Source: Methylophaga sp. (lineage in GTDB: Bacteria > Pseudomonadota > Gammaproteobacteria > Nitrosococcales > Methylophagaceae). Taken from it: a stretch of DNA of 64,000 nucleotides. A program made the translations under genes and the position numbers. The stretch spans positions 248,001-312,000 of the forward strand of contig PAJP01000025.1 of the NCBI GenBank assembly GCA_002706095.1, written 5' to 3'. Under the pieces are notes generated by a model. The model saw nothing but the letters and a program-made list of their open reading frames with translations. It made no database searches and was not told where the DNA came from. This document shows positions 19,195 to 28,527 of this stretch, piece by piece. The stretch's first letter is position 1. The number at the start of each line of letters is the position of its first letter.

Positions 19195-20469
19195 ATGACG
19201 GACAATACAGAAACTCACATCTTTGAAGATGTAGTCAGTCCTTTTTGTGGTATTGCTTCTGATGATTTGGTCATCGAAGTCAAGGGTAATACCATCACGG
19301 TGAAAGAGAATGGCGATGCGGTCACCAAACCTGGTTTTGAGACACCGATAACTGATCTTTCACCACGGATAAAAGGTCAGGATGTTTCATTTGAACAAGC
19401 AGTCAATCACATTGCAGGTTTGCTGAAATCAAGCAAACAACCTCTAATAGGTGGAATGGCGACTGATTTAAATGGTGCCAGGGCGGCAATGTCACTCGCC
19501 GATATGACGCGAGCTACGGTTGATAGTTTTTATTCTGATAACGCTTTCAAAAATATTCTGGTACTACAAGACACTGGTTACATGACAACCACACTGACTG
19601 AGGTCAGAAATCGTGTTGATTTGTTGATTGTTGTCGGTAGTGATATCGAAAAAGGCTTTCCTCGGTTTTATGAGCGCATGATCTGGCCACAAGAAAGTAT
19701 GTTTGGTCAGGATATTGAGTCAAGGGAAGTTATTTATCTCGGTAAATCACCTTCTGGTGACGCTTCCACCTCTCCTGCAGGTAGAAAAGCCAGTGTATTA
19801 CCGTGTGATATTGATGATTTGCCAGAAGTCATTTCTGTATTAAGGGCCTTAGTCAAAGGCAAAACAATTCAGTCAGAATCTGTGGGGGGGATAGCCACTT
19901 CCGAACTTGCTGAGCTGGCAGAAAAAATTAATACTGCAAAATACTCTGTACTTACTTGGTCTGGCTCTGAAATGAGTATGGAGCATGCTGAAGCAAGCAT
20001 TCAAAACCTGTGTGAAATGATCAAAGAGGTCAATGAAACCACGCGCTGTAATGGATTAATGTTGGGTGGTAAAGATGGTGATACCACAGTGAATGCCGTG
20101 TCATCCTGGCAAGCCGGCTATCCGATGCGAACCAGCTTCAGCAGAAATATGCCTGATTACGATCCCTTCCTGAACCGTGGGCAACGTATGCTGGATGAGG
20201 GAGAAGTGGACTGTCTGCTTTGGATTTCCAGTTTCAACACGAAGTTAACGCCACCAAAAACTGACGCAGCAACAGTTGTTTTAGGCCGCTCTGGAATGAC
20301 GTTTGAGAGTGAACCGGAAGTCTTTATCCCGGTGGGGGTTCCCGGTATCGACCATGTAGGACGAACATTCCGTTGTGATAGCTCAGTATCACTTCCACTT
20401 ACAAAATTACGTGACAGTGGTTTACCCAGCACACATGAGGTATTAGCGGCTGTTGAGAAAGCCCTGTAA
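19195..20469 (+). CDS. fhcB: formyltransferase/hydrolase complex subunit FhcB
   Basis: A 424-residue homologue of formylmethanofuran dehydrogenase subunit B. In methylotrophic bacteria the Fhc complex converts formyl-tetrahydromethanopterin to formate via a methanofuran-type carrier, and FhcB is thought to be a non-redox scaffold rather than a molybdenum/tungsten enzyme. It begins VSPFCGIASDDLVIEVKGN and ends with the GVPGIDHVGRTFRCD segment. It is first in fhcBADC. The intergenic region upstream (102 bp) separates it from the SPOR gene. Confidence 0.92.
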   Translation: MTDNTETHIFEDVVSPFCGIASDDLVIEVKGNTITVKENGDAVTKPGFETPITDLSPRIKGQDVSFEQAVNHIAGLLKSSKQPLIGGMATDLNGARAAMSLADMTRATVDSFYSDNAFKNILVLQDTGYMTTTLTEVRNRVDLLIVVGSDIEKGFPRFYERMIWPQESMFGQDIESREVIYLGKSPSGDASTSPAGRKASVLPCDIDDLPEVISVLRALVKGKTIQSESVGGIATSELAELAEKINTAKYSVLTWSGSEMSMEHAEASIQNLCEMIKEVNETTRCNGLMLGGKDGDTTVNAVSSWQAGYPMRTSFSRNMPDYDPFLNRGQRMLDEGEVDCLLWISSFNTKLTPPKTDAATVVLGRSGMTFESEPEVFIPVGVPGIDHVGRTFRCDSSVSLPLTKLRDSGLPSTHEVLAAVEKAL

Positions 20470-20482
20470 ACGGAGAAAAAAT

Positions 20483-22150
20483 ATGCTGACAAAATTAACA
20501 GGTGGACGCATTTTTGACCCAGAACATGGGCAAAATGATGTAGTGAGAGATATTTATATCCGCGATGGTCGCATAGTAGACGCACCAGCGGATGGAAAAG
20601 TCGACGAAGAAATTGATGTCCGTGGCAAAGTCGTTATGTCTGGCGCGATCGACATGCACACCCACATTGGTGGCGGTAAAGTCAATATTGCCCGTACTAT
20701 GCTACCGGAAGATCATGCCGAATCGTTAATTGAACGTACAGAACTCATGCGAAGCGGTAGCGGTCATGCTGCACCAAGTACGCTAACAACAGGTTATCGT
20801 TACGCTGAAATGGGCTACACAGCCGGATTTGAACCTGCGGTGATGCCAGTTAATGCGCGTCAGGCACATATGGAAATGCATGACACACCGATTATCGATA
20901 AAGGTGGTTATGCCATGTTGGGAAGCGATGACTTCCTATTACGCATGATGGCGGCCAATGAAGATCAGGAAGCCATTAATAACTATGTGGCCTGGACATT
21001 AACACACAGTCAGGCTATTGGTTTGAAAGTGGTTAATCCCGGTGGTATTAATGCATTTAAATTTAACCAACGTAAGTTGGATCTGGATGAGAAAAACAGT
21101 TTTTATAACGTTTCTCCACGTGAGATTTTGCAGCGTTTATCTCGTGCGGTGACTGAACTGGGTGTGCCACATCCTTTACATGTTCATGGTTGTAATCTAG
21201 GTGTACCAGGTAACAAAGATACGACACTCGATACGATTCAAGGTATTGAAGGCTTGCCGATGCATTTAACCCATATTCAGTTCCATAGTTATGGCACTGA
21301 AGGTGACTTTAAATTCTCATCAGGTGCAGCTGAGATCGCTGAATCTATCAATAGAAACAAAAATATCACCGTTGACGTTGGTCAGATTCTGTTTGGTCAG
21401 ACAGTGACCGCCTCTGGCGATAATATGCGTCAGTTTGATGGCAGCAAACATGCCCATCCTAATAAATGGGTGTGTATGGATATCGAATGTGATGGTGGTT
21501 GTGGTGTTGTCCCATTCAAATACAAAGATCAAAGCTTTGTAAATGCCTTGCAATGGATGATCGGTCTGGAAACCTTCCTGATGGTGGATGATCCATGGCG
21601 TATCTTCCTGACCACAGATCACCCCAATGGCGCACCGTTTACCAGCTACCCACATTTAATTAAGTTATTGATGGATAAGTCTTTCCGTAACGATATGCTG
21701 TCTACGCTGCATCCAGAAGCACAAAATGCCACACATCTAGCCTCATTGGATCGTGAATACAGTCTTTATGATATTGCTATCATGACGCGTGCTGGTGCAG
21801 CAAAACTGGTTGGACTGGCTGACCGTGGTCATTTAGGTGTCGGTGCTGCTGCAGATATTACGGTGTATACCGATCATGCTGATCGTGAAAAAATGTTCAC
21901 CTCACCTGATTATGTGTTTAAAGATGGCAATATTGTTGTGAAAAACGGCGAGCTGGTGAAAGTCACTTGGGGAACGACTCATGTGGTCAAACCTGAGTAT
22001 GACAAAGGTATTGAAAAACCTTTAAAAGAATACTTCGATAAATATCACACGATGACGATGGGTAACTTTAAAATCAGTGATGACGAAATTGTTGATGATG
22101 GCCGTGGCAGCTTGACCGTACAGCCGTTGAAAAAGGGAGGCAAGTTATGA
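20483..22150 (+). CDS. fhcA: formyltransferase/hydrolase complex subunit FhcA (amidohydrolase)
   Basis: A 555-residue amidohydrolase-fold subunit related to FwdA/FmdA, which hydrolyses formyl-methanofuran to formate. Metal-site motifs are visible: AIDMHTHIGGGKVN (HxH at residues 59 and 61), a Lys in GLKVVNPGGINAF, PLHVHGCNLG, LTHIQFHSYG and the Asp in TTDHPNGAPF. The start at 20483 follows GGAG by 7 nt; a 10-residue longer ORF reaches into fhcB and is not needed. Its stop overlaps fhcD by ATGA. Confidence 0.95.
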   Translation: MLTKLTGGRIFDPEHGQNDVVRDIYIRDGRIVDAPADGKVDEEIDVRGKVVMSGAIDMHTHIGGGKVNIARTMLPEDHAESLIERTELMRSGSGHAAPSTLTTGYRYAEMGYTAGFEPAVMPVNARQAHMEMHDTPIIDKGGYAMLGSDDFLLRMMAANEDQEAINNYVAWTLTHSQAIGLKVVNPGGINAFKFNQRKLDLDEKNSFYNVSPREILQRLSRAVTELGVPHPLHVHGCNLGVPGNKDTTLDTIQGIEGLPMHLTHIQFHSYGTEGDFKFSSGAAEIAESINRNKNITVDVGQILFGQTVTASGDNMRQFDGSKHAHPNKWVCMDIECDGGCGVVPFKYKDQSFVNALQWMIGLETFLMVDDPWRIFLTTDHPNGAPFTSYPHLIKLLMDKSFRNDMLSTLHPEAQNATHLASLDREYSLYDIAIMTRAGAAKLVGLADRGHLGVGAAADITVYTDHADREKMFTSPDYVFKDGNIVVKNGELVKVTWGTTHVVKPEYDKGIEKPLKEYFDKYHTMTMGNFKISDDEIVDDGRGSLTVQPLKKGGKL

Positions 22151-23046
22151 TTATCAACGGCGTCACAATAGATGAGACGTTTGCTGAAGCTTTTCCAATG
22201 AAAGGCACACGGCTGATTATTACAGCATTAAATGCCAAATGGGCCATGATTTCAGCACAAGCATTCACCGGTTTTGCGACTTCTGTTATCGCCTGTGGTT
22301 GTGAAGCAGGTATTGAGCGCGAACTGGATCCGAGTGAAACACCGGATGGTCGTCCAGGTGTCTCAGTACTTATCTTTGCAATGGGTGGTAAAGGTCTGGC
22401 GAAACAAGTAGAAACGCGTGCTGGCCAATGTATTTTAACGTCACCTACATCAGCCTTGTTTTCTGGACTGGATAACAGCGAAAAAGAAATCGCTCTAGGT
22501 CAGAACTTGCGTTATTTCGGTGACGGTTTCCAGATTTCGAAAATGATTGATGGTAAACGTTACTGGCGTATTCCTGTCATGGATGGTGAGTTTTTAACAC
22601 AGGAAAAGACCGGTGTTCATGACTCTGTCGGCGGTGGTAACTTCCTGGTCTTAGCTGAATCACAAGCGCAAGCATTAGCGGCGTGTGAAGCGGCGATTGA
22701 AGAAATGAGAAAAATTCCAAACGTCATCATGCCTTTCCCGGGCGGGGTTGTAAGGTCAGGTTCTAAAGTGGGCTCCAAGTTTAAAGCGCTGAATGCGTCT
22801 ACCAATGATGCTTTCTGTCCGACCTTAAAAGGTCAGACTAAGAGTGATTTATCACCAGAAGTTGAATCGGTCATGGAAATTGTAATTGACGGTTTGACCA
22901 AAGAAGATATTGATAAAGCAATGCGTGTGGGTATACAGGCGGTCTGTGATTTAGGTGCTGAAAATGGTATTCGTCGTATCAGCGCGGGTAACTATGGCGG
23001 TAAATTAGGTCCATACCACTTCCACTTACAGGAGATCATGGCATGA
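22147..23046 (+). CDS. fhcD: formylmethanofuran:tetrahydromethanopterin formyltransferase FhcD
   Basis: A 299-residue formyltransferase (Ftr family) that moves the formyl group between tetrahydromethanopterin and methanofuran. Family signatures are GVTIDETFAEAFPMKGTRLIITA, the GCEAGIE loop and MPFPGGVVRSGSKVGSK. It overlaps both neighbours by 4 nt, consistent with stoichiometric synthesis of the complex. Confidence 0.95.
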   Translation: MIINGVTIDETFAEAFPMKGTRLIITALNAKWAMISAQAFTGFATSVIACGCEAGIERELDPSETPDGRPGVSVLIFAMGGKGLAKQVETRAGQCILTSPTSALFSGLDNSEKEIALGQNLRYFGDGFQISKMIDGKRYWRIPVMDGEFLTQEKTGVHDSVGGGNFLVLAESQAQALAACEAAIEEMRKIPNVIMPFPGGVVRSGSKVGSKFKALNASTNDAFCPTLKGQTKSDLSPEVESVMEIVIDGLTKEDIDKAMRVGIQAVCDLGAENGIRRISAGNYGGKLGPYHFHLQEIMA

Positions 23047-23858
23047 GTGCATTAACATTCACGTTAAAAACATCACCTGCACAGCGGGTGGATTGTTCAC
23101 CATTAACAGCCGACAAATTGGCTGATAAAACAACGGCGGAAATTGCAGCAACCACCCTAGTGGTTGGTAACCAAGCTGTACGTACGGATGAGATTTTTGA
23201 TCTTCAGGGTGATGATGTTGCGAACATTCATTTCGCTAAAGCCTCAGATAAACTGGATCATATCGGTCATGCAATGACCACCGGTAAGATAACTGTGGAT
23301 GGAAATGCAGGCGCTTATCTTGGACAGTTTATGGAAACTGGCGATATCACCGTTAATGGTAATACCGGCATTTACACTGCCTGTGAAATGAAAGGCGGTA
23401 CCATTAAGGTTAATGGTAATGCCGGTGATTTCCTGGGTGGTGCCCGTATTGGTTATAAGAATGGTATGACGGGTGGTACTGTGATTGTCACTGGTAATAC
23501 GGGTGCAAGAACAGGTGATCACATGCGTCGCGGTTATATCTTTATTGAAGGTGATGCCGGTGATTACTGCGGCTCAAGAATGGTGTCAGGGACGATTGCC
23601 GTATTAGGTAACGTGGGTAAACATTTTGGTTACGCGATGAAACGTGGCACCTTATTACTGACCTCAGCACCGAAACAAGGTATATCTGCTAACTTTAATG
23701 ATTGTGGTTCACATACATTAGCGTTTTTGCCGCTGATGTTTGCGTCATTTAAAAAGTTTAATACCAAGTTTGCCGAGATTGAACCTTTTTCACGTGTTCA
23801 ACGCTATGCTGGCGATGTTTCCGGCATAGGCATGGGTGAGATTTTAATTAAGATTTAA
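23043..23858 (+). CDS. fhcC: formyltransferase/hydrolase complex subunit FhcC
   Basis: A 271-residue homologue of formylmethanofuran dehydrogenase subunit C. The centre is a beta-helix made of GxxGxxxGxxM-type repeats (GNAGAYLGQFMETGDITVNG, then GNTGIYTACEMKGG, GNAGDFLGG, GNTGARTGDHMRRG, GDAGDYCGSRMVSG). It is a structural subunit that braces FhcA/FhcD and ends the operon 8 bp before a strong terminator. Confidence 0.94.
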   Translation: MSALTFTLKTSPAQRVDCSPLTADKLADKTTAEIAATTLVVGNQAVRTDEIFDLQGDDVANIHFAKASDKLDHIGHAMTTGKITVDGNAGAYLGQFMETGDITVNGNTGIYTACEMKGGTIKVNGNAGDFLGGARIGYKNGMTGGTVIVTGNTGARTGDHMRRGYIFIEGDAGDYCGSRMVSGTIAVLGNVGKHFGYAMKRGTLLLTSAPKQGISANFNDCGSHTLAFLPLMFASFKKFNTKFAEIEPFSRVQRYAGDVSGIGMGEILIKI

Positions 23859-23865
23859 ACCAGAA

Positions 23866-23893
23866 AAACCCGGCTTCTAGCCGGGTTTCTTTT
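23866..23893 (+). terminator. rho-independent terminator after fhcBADC
   Basis: A perfect 10-bp stem, AAACCCGGCT (23866-23875) with AGCCGGGTTT (23879-23888), has a 3-nt loop and is followed by CTTTT. It closes the fhc operon and separates it from fbp. Confidence 0.92.
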
Positions 23894-23948
23894 CTCTCCG
23901 TGTTAGAAATGATGATAGCTTTAATGTGTTAATGACGGGGATGTCTTT

Positions 23949-24953
23949 ATGTCTGATATCGGACAATCAGTTAATCAATTCATTGTTGAAACGCAACGTG
24001 CTCACCCATCAGCGACAGGTGATTTAACAGGACTGTTGAATGATGTCATTAGTGCCTGTAAAAAAATCGCAAACCTGGTCAATCGAAGTAGTATTTTAGG
24101 TCTGGAAGGCTACGCTAACAGCAATAATGTGCAGGGCGAGCATCAGAAAAAACTCGATATTCTGACCAATGATGTCATGGTGGAGCACTTAAACTGGACC
24201 GGTCATCTGGCGGCGATGGTGTCAGAAGAAATCGATGACATTATCACTATTTCTGATGATTACCCAAAAGGTAAGTACTTACTTTGTTTTGACCCATTAG
24301 ATGGATCGAGCAATATCGATATCAATCTGAGCGTAGGTACCATCTTTTCCGTATTACGCTGTCCTGAAGGCATTGAAAATCCCAGTCACGAACATTTTTT
24401 ACAAAAAGGCAAAGAGCAAGTCTGCGCCGGTTTTTGTGTGTATGGTCCCAGCACTATGCTCATTCTTACCACTGGTTTTGGTGTAAATGGCTTTACCTTG
24501 GATAGAGAAGTGGGTGAGTTTATTTTGACTCATCCGGATATGCAGATCCCAGAGGACACGTCTGAGTTTGCAATTAATATGTCGAACCAGCGTTATTGGG
24601 AACCACCCGTTAAGCGCTATATTGATGAATGTATTCAAGGTGTAGATGGTGTGCGTGAGAAGAATTTCAATATGCGCTGGAATGCTTCCATGGTCGCCGA
24701 GGTCTATCGCATTTTGACACGTGGAGGGATTTTTATGTATCCACTCGATAGTCGTATCGCACAGCAAGGTGGGAAGTTACGACTGCTGTATGAAGCCAAC
24801 CCGATGAGTTTTATCATTGAGCAAGCAGGAGGGGCTAGTAGTACGGGTAGAGAACGTATTCTGTCTCTACAACCCGAATCTATTCATCAGCGTGTACCCG
24901 TTATTCTGGGCTCAAAACATGAGGTAGAAAGACTGGAGTCTTATCATCTTTGA
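23949..24953 (+). CDS. fbp: class I fructose-1,6-bisphosphatase
   Basis: A 334-residue Mg-dependent phosphatase making fructose 6-phosphate. The metal site DPLDGSSNID and the preceding EEID are intact, as are the substrate residues in MYPLDSRIAQQGGKLRLLYEANPM. Position just after the fhc operon fits regeneration of ribulose monophosphate acceptor from fixed C1, although the terminator shows it is a separate transcript. No RuMP or Calvin genes are in the window. Confidence 0.95.
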   Translation: MSDIGQSVNQFIVETQRAHPSATGDLTGLLNDVISACKKIANLVNRSSILGLEGYANSNNVQGEHQKKLDILTNDVMVEHLNWTGHLAAMVSEEIDDIITISDDYPKGKYLLCFDPLDGSSNIDINLSVGTIFSVLRCPEGIENPSHEHFLQKGKEQVCAGFCVYGPSTMLILTTGFGVNGFTLDREVGEFILTHPDMQIPEDTSEFAINMSNQRYWEPPVKRYIDECIQGVDGVREKNFNMRWNASMVAEVYRILTRGGIFMYPLDSRIAQQGGKLRLLYEANPMSFIIEQAGGASSTGRERILSLQPESIHQRVPVILGSKHEVERLESYHL

Positions 24954-24987
24954 GTTGTCCATCCCAAAAGGATTTTGGAGGTTAAGG

Positions 24988-25461
24988 ATGTTACGTGTTT
25001 TATTGTTACTAATTCTGGGCATCAGCATGGTTGCTCAGGCAGATATTTATAAATGTGCTGAAAAAGGCCAGGTGCATTTTCAGGATAAACCTTGCCTGTC
25101 ACAGTCTGAAAAGGTTGACATAAAACTTCATCAGCCTTCTAAAGACGATATTGATCAACAAAAGCAACGCACGGCCGCTTACAAAGAAGATGCGCGAATT
25201 AAAGAAATTTTAACGCTCAAGAAAAAGAATATAGCGCTACAACGCCAAATTGATGACTTGGCGGTAGAAAATAAGGCGAAATATGAGGCCTTGCAGCAGC
25301 AGACTTATGATGTGGGTAATGGCATGGTTGCCACACGTGATCCCACAGTATTAGAAAATATGCGAGTAGTGCTGCAACAGCATTTACAAGAAATAAAACA
25401 CTTACAGCAGGAAATAGAAAACAATAAAAACCATATACAAACGCTATCTGCTCAACGATGA
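24988..25461 (+). CDS. DUF4124 domain periplasmic protein
   Basis: A 157-residue secreted protein. A signal peptide (MLRVLLLLILGISMVAQA) is followed by the DUF4124 core DIYKCAEKGQVHFQDKPC, with two Cys likely to form a disulfide, then a charged coiled-coil-like C-terminal half. The ATG at 24988 follows GGAGG and begins the signal peptide; a TTG 33 nt upstream is less likely. Function unknown. Confidence 0.82.
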   Translation: MLRVLLLLILGISMVAQADIYKCAEKGQVHFQDKPCLSQSEKVDIKLHQPSKDDIDQQKQRTAAYKEDARIKEILTLKKKNIALQRQIDDLAVENKAKYEALQQQTYDVGNGMVATRDPTVLENMRVVLQQHLQEIKHLQQEIENNKNHIQTLSAQR

Positions 25462-25484
25462 TAGTCATATGAGAGGGGAGTGCG

Positions 25485-25952
25485 ATGAAGAAAGTATTAC
25501 TGTTACTCACTCATAGTGTCATGCTGGTAATGGGGTTTGCCTTGGGCATTTATGCATTACCTATTCTCACGCAGCCAGATAAACCTTCGATGGTTGAGAT
25601 TGGTCAAGTGGCCACCTCAGCACTATTCACCGGCGACTTTGAACGTGATCTTGAGGGGAGTGATGTGCTGCATTATGGTAGCGGCACGGTCTACATCAGT
25701 GCTGACAAGATCGCCTTTGATGGACAGATTACACCTGGTCCAGATTACAAGTTGTATTTATCTCCTCTGTTTGTTGAAACGAAACAAGCGTTTCTAGCCA
25801 ATAAAGATAAGATGATAAAAGTAGGTGATGTCAGAACCTTTAATGGTTTTATGCTGGATATGCCTGAGGGTATTAGTCCGACTGATTATCAGGCTGTAGT
25901 GATTTGGTGTGAATCATTTAATATTTTCATTACAGCCGCCAAATATCATTAA
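25485..25952 (+). CDS. DM13-domain membrane-anchored protein
   Basis: A 155-residue protein with an N-terminal hydrophobic signal/anchor (residues 1-29) and a DM13-like domain (GSGTVYISADKIAFDGQITPGPDYKLYLSP through QAVVIWCESFNIFITAAKYH). DM13 domains have been proposed to carry electrons through a conserved Cys, here in VIWCESF. It is 23 nt after the DUF4124 gene. The redox role is only a family hypothesis. Confidence 0.75.
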   Translation: MKKVLLLLTHSVMLVMGFALGIYALPILTQPDKPSMVEIGQVATSALFTGDFERDLEGSDVLHYGSGTVYISADKIAFDGQITPGPDYKLYLSPLFVETKQAFLANKDKMIKVGDVRTFNGFMLDMPEGISPTDYQAVVIWCESFNIFITAAKYH

Positions 25953-25995
25953 TGATGTTAAGACAAACTAAGTTTAAAAAGGTAATAAGGTAGTG

Positions 25996-27009
25996 ATGAC
26001 ATATATGTTCCGCGTCCTGAGTTTTTTTGTCGTTTTGTTGCTCATCTGCAGCGCCGCATCAGCAAAGAATAAATCCGGTTTCAGATTAGAGAATTTTGAC
26101 TATCCTTATCCAGTCCAGTTTATGTCTCTTTCCAGCCAGAAAAAGCAGCTTGAAATGGCATATATGGATGTAAAACCGACTACTGAAGCGAACGGGAAAA
26201 CCGTCGTTCTGTTACATGGTAAAAACTTCTGTGCAGCCACATGGGGGGAGACTATCCGCGCGCTGTCAGCTGCCGGATATCGTGTTGTGGCAATCGACCA
26301 GATAGGCTTTTGCAAATCATCCAAGCCTATTGATTATCAGTACAGCTTTCATCAACTGGCAACCAATAGCAGAAGCCTGTTAAACCAGTTAAAAATTGAT
26401 AAAGCAGTGGTGGTCGGACATTCAATGGGTGGAATGCTAGCCACACGTTATGCCCTATTGTATCCGGATAATGTTGATGCTTTATTTCTAGTAAACCCCA
26501 TTGGGCTCGAAGATTGGTTAGCGAAAGGTGTGCCTTATGTGTCGATTAAAGACTGGTATAAAAACCAGTTAGGTCTGACCGCTAAAAAAGCCAGAAACTA
26601 TCAGCAAAACACCTATTATGCAGGTCAGTGGCGTGATGATTATCAACACTGGATCGATATGTTGATGATGCCATACAAAGCAGATAAGGAAGATTCAGCC
26701 TGGTTGTCGGCTATTCACTACGACATGATTCTAACGCAACCTGTAGTGCATGAATTTGATCAGCTTTCGGTGCCGACCTGGTTATTTATTGGCGAAAAAG
26801 ACAATACCGCGATTGGTAAAGCTTTCGTCTCTGATGAGGTGAAAAAACGACTGGGTAATTACCCAGTGTTAGCGAGAAAAACAGCAAAAGCGATTCCAGG
26901 ATCACATTTAGTGTTATTCGATGACTTGGGGCATTCTCCTCAAATTCAAGATCCTGAACGTTTTCAACAGTCATTGATGAATGCATTAAACAATGTGTTT
27001 TCTAAATAA
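25996..27009 (+). CDS. secreted alpha/beta hydrolase
   Basis: About 337 residues with a signal peptide ending near SAASA. The alpha/beta-hydrolase core shows the oxyanion region VVLLHGKNFCAATWG, the nucleophile elbow VVGHSMGGMLA and the catalytic His in LFDDLGHSPQIQ. It could be an esterase or lactonase; the substrate is unknown. The ATG at 25996 follows AAGG; a GTG 3 nt upstream and an ATG 9 nt downstream are alternatives. Confidence 0.82.
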   Translation: MTYMFRVLSFFVVLLLICSAASAKNKSGFRLENFDYPYPVQFMSLSSQKKQLEMAYMDVKPTTEANGKTVVLLHGKNFCAATWGETIRALSAAGYRVVAIDQIGFCKSSKPIDYQYSFHQLATNSRSLLNQLKIDKAVVVGHSMGGMLATRYALLYPDNVDALFLVNPIGLEDWLAKGVPYVSIKDWYKNQLGLTAKKARNYQQNTYYAGQWRDDYQHWIDMLMMPYKADKEDSAWLSAIHYDMILTQPVVHEFDQLSVPTWLFIGEKDNTAIGKAFVSDEVKKRLGNYPVLARKTAKAIPGSHLVLFDDLGHSPQIQDPERFQQSLMNALNNVFSK

Positions 27010-27021
27010 AGCGAGTGATTT

Positions 27022-27417
27022 ATGCCAGTTCTATTATGGGTGTTATTTATTGTAGCGATTCTACCAATGTTATTGGCCATGTTAGGTGGCTATTGTCGAT
27101 ATAAACAGTTTGGCAAATTTGATAACCATTACCCACGTGCACAACAAGCACATATGACCGGGTTGGGGGCGCGGGTACTCGCCGCTCAACATAATGCTTG
27201 GGAGTCATTGATTTTATTTTCTGCTATGAGCTTGTTGGCCTATGCCTCAGGCCTGAACCTGGCAGATTTTAGTTACCCGGCGGGTTTGTTTTTGTTAAGC
27301 CGACTGTTCCATCCGTTGTTCTACATTCTCGATATGGATACATATCGTTCGTTAGTATTTTTGATTGGCTTTTTTAGTGCTGTATACATTGGAGTCAAAG
27401 CCTTACTGGCATTTTAG
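27022..27417 (+). CDS. MAPEG-family membrane protein
   Basis: A 131-residue four-helix integral membrane protein of the MAPEG superfamily (eicosanoid and glutathione metabolism relatives). Visible features are GLGARVLAAQHNAWESLILFS and SRLFHPLFYILDMDTYRSLVF. It starts 12 nt after the hydrolase and probably shares its transcript. The bacterial substrate is unknown. Confidence 0.82.
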   Translation: MPVLLWVLFIVAILPMLLAMLGGYCRYKQFGKFDNHYPRAQQAHMTGLGARVLAAQHNAWESLILFSAMSLLAYASGLNLADFSYPAGLFLLSRLFHPLFYILDMDTYRSLVFLIGFFSAVYIGVKALLAF

Positions 27418-27506
27418 TTTTTTATAGTGTCTTAAGGGAAACAATAGCGCCTGTTTGTGTCCTACTGATATTGCCTCATCCATAATAATAATCAAAGGAG
27501 AGAGAT

Positions 27507-28031
27507 ATGCGTCTATTCGGGATGCTGTTTTTTTTAGTTATCAGCGCTGTGGCTTGTACTGGCACACCAAAAGGCGTGACAGCTGTAGATAATTTTGTTC
27601 TAAATCGCTATCTCGGAAATTGGTATGAAATAGCCAGATTAGATCATGGCTTTGAGCGGGGGTTAAGTAACGTCACGGCACAATATTCTCTAAAAGGAGA
27701 TGGTGGTGTCAAAGTGATTAACCGTGGTTACTCAGCAGAAGAAAAAGAGTGGAAACAAGCAGAAGGTAAAGCCTACTTTGTTGATGGTCCTCATAAAGGT
27801 CATCTGAAAGTTTCATTTTTTGGTCCATTCTATGGAAGTTATGTCATCTTTGAACTAGATGATGATTATCGTTATGCCTTTGTTTCGGGTCCGAATCATG
27901 ATTATTTATGGTTACTCTCACGAACACCTACAGTGTCTGATGAGGTAAAACAACACTTTATTAATAAAGCAAAAGCAGCTGGATTTGATACCGAAGAACT
28001 CTTGTTTGTTGAACAAAAAACGTTGAATTAA
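27507..28031 (+). CDS. blc: outer-membrane lipocalin (Blc-like lipoprotein)
   Basis: A 174-residue lipoprotein with a lipobox-type signal ending ISAVAC and the bacterial lipocalin signature NRYLGNWYEIARLDHGFERG with the invariant Gly-x-Trp. DYLWLLSRTPTVSDE matches the conserved C-terminal part. Blc binds lysophospholipids or fatty acids under envelope stress. A GGAGAG ribosome site precedes the ATG. Confidence 0.9.
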   Translation: MRLFGMLFFLVISAVACTGTPKGVTAVDNFVLNRYLGNWYEIARLDHGFERGLSNVTAQYSLKGDGGVKVINRGYSAEEKEWKQAEGKAYFVDGPHKGHLKVSFFGPFYGSYVIFELDDDYRYAFVSGPNHDYLWLLSRTPTVSDEVKQHFINKAKAAGFDTEELLFVEQKTLN

Positions 28032-28080
28032 AGTACTCGCTAATGGCATGGTAGGACTTACAACTCAATGAGATAGCATC

Positions 28081-28512
28081 ATGCCCGAAATTAACTTTGA
28101 TCAGGTTTGGTTTAATTTATATCAAATCGGTATTGCTTTTATCCTAGCTCTACCTATCGCAATGAATAGAGAATATGTCGATACCGGAGGGGCCGGTTTA
28201 AGAACCTATCCTTTAGTGTCTATTGCTTGTTGTGCCTTTATGCTAGTCGCAATGGATGTCTATCAAGGAAGTGATGCGGAAGCACGAGTGATGTATGGCG
28301 TGATTACCGGTATGGGATTCATCGGTGGTGGTGCTATTGTTAAAGAGTCTGGTAGAGCGATGGGAACAGCCAATGCGGCTGGAATATGGTTAACAGGTGC
28401 AATAGGACTTTCAGTCGCTTACCGTAGGTATGAAATTGCTATTGTTCTGTCGCTGATAGGTTTTCTGATCTTTCAATTTGGTAGTTACCTGAAACGACGC
28501 CATGAATCATAA
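28081..28512 (+). CDS. MgtC/SapB-family membrane protein
   Basis: A 143-residue protein with several membrane helices. MgtC-type features are the conserved Arg in IAMNREY, GLRTYPLVSIACCAFML and GVITGMGFIGGGAIVKESG followed by GTANAAGIWLTGAIGLSVAY. The C-terminal ACT-like domain of virulence MgtC is absent. Role in Mg-related or membrane-potential homeostasis is presumed. Confidence 0.85.
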   Translation: MPEINFDQVWFNLYQIGIAFILALPIAMNREYVDTGGAGLRTYPLVSIACCAFMLVAMDVYQGSDAEARVMYGVITGMGFIGGGAIVKESGRAMGTANAAGIWLTGAIGLSVAYRRYEIAIVLSLIGFLIFQFGSYLKRRHES

Positions 28513-28527
28513 AAAGTGAGTGTGAGT

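Noticed and set aside
20157..20585. 142-residue open frame antisense to the fhcB-fhcA junction
   Set aside because: Overlaps two real genes; composition and lack of motifs indicate a chance frame.
21111..21127. CACGTG-centred palindrome TCTCCACGTGAGA in fhcA
   Set aside because: It shares only the CACGTG core with parS and lacks the GTTTC/GAAAC flanks needed for ParB recognition; likely a codon coincidence.
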